DNA from: Halobacteriaceae archaeon Tc-Br11_E2g27
GTDB taxonomy: Archaea > Halobacteriota > Halobacteria > Halobacteriales > Haloarculaceae
Length of the DNA stretch: 5,675 bases
Assembly: GCA_001564135.1 (NCBI GenBank)
Contig: LKNH01000175.1
Location: 1-5,675 of the forward strand
Direction of reading: 5' to 3'
Position numbers and translations under genes: made by a program. Each line of letters begins with the position of its first letter. The stretch's first letter is position 1. This document shows positions 5,492 to 5,675 of this stretch, in pieces. The notes below the pieces were generated by a model. That model did not search any database, had not been told where the DNA came from, and worked only from the letters and a program-made list of their open reading frames with translations.

Positions 5492-5497
5492 GGTTCG

Positions 5498-5675
5498 ATG
5501 TTTGAGGGTCTGAAAGATAAGCTCAACCGTTTCAGTGAGGACGCCTCCGAAGATATCGAGGTCGAAGAAACTGAAGAGGCCGAAGTCGATGAGACAGGTA
5601 GCGAAACGGTTGACCCGGAGACAGATGTGGATGCAGAAACAGCCACAGAAGCGGCTGAACCTGGTGCCGCCGATA
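5498..5675 (+). CDS. ftsY: Signal recognition particle receptor FtsY, N-terminus only
   Basis: The first 59 codons are present and the gene runs off the right edge. It begins MFEGLKDKLNRFSEDASEDI, the short amphipathic N-terminal helix typical of archaeal FtsY. An almost purely acidic low-complexity A domain follows (E/D/T/A-rich, residues 14-59). The NG GTPase domain lies beyond the window. FtsY docks the SRP-ribosome complex at the membrane for co-translational insertion. The ATG is 6 nt after the pfdA stop, with a modest AAGG at the junction, and LX-pfdA-ftsY is the expected archaeal gene order, which supports the call although no GTPase motif is visible. Confidence 0.85.
   Translation, partial: MFEGLKDKLNRFSEDASEDIEVEETEEAEVDETGSETVDPETDVDAETATEAAEPGAAD

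Overview
The window comes from a haloarchaeon, probably chromosomal. Every protein is strongly acidic. Several genes look leaderless, with a TATA-like box about 26 nt before the start codon. The gene families (archaeal MBF1, haloarchaeal HAD hydrolase, DUF5784, LX/L18Ae, prefoldin alpha, FtsY) are the usual haloarchaeal set. Base composition looks lower in G+C than in most Haloarchaea (roughly half, by eye), with mixed third-position use and many TATA/ATA stretches. This points to a low-GC lineage such as Haloquadratum-like organisms, but the genus cannot be fixed from the sequence alone.

Layout. A long-chain acyl-CoA synthetase reads leftward off the left edge (only the N-terminal half is present). 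A 333-bp intergenic region separates it from a rightward run: aMBF1 (zinc ribbon + HTH), a Gph-like HAD phosphatase, a DUF5784 protein, and a GlcD-type FAD oxidoreductase. A 152-bp gap then holds a large, nearly perfect DNA/RNA hairpin. After it comes a tight operon of ribosomal protein LX/L18Ae, prefoldin alpha and the signal-recognition-particle receptor FtsY (cut by the right edge). The LX and prefoldin genes overlap by 4 nt, with a strong Shine-Dalgarno inside the first gene; prefoldin and ftsY are 6 nt apart.

Function. The right end is a conserved protein-biogenesis block: ribosome, co-translational folding and membrane targeting. The middle is metabolic or unknown. A phosphoglycolate-phosphatase-like HAD and a glycolate/D-lactate-type oxidase lie close together and could act in sequence on a 2-hydroxy acid, but this is only suggested by context. 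DUF5784 has no assigned function; its C-terminal half has a layout resembling a PD-(D/E)XK nuclease fold.

The most notable unexplained structure is the hairpin at about 4739-4826. It has 17-bp perfect outer arms and an exactly concentric 6-bp inner stem, and TATA-like sequences sit at both tips. It lies just where the usual archaeal neighbours of the LX gene (rpl39e-rpl31e-tif6) would be expected. Smaller dyads sit upstream of mbf1, the HAD gene and glcD, and the glcD dyad looks like an operator.
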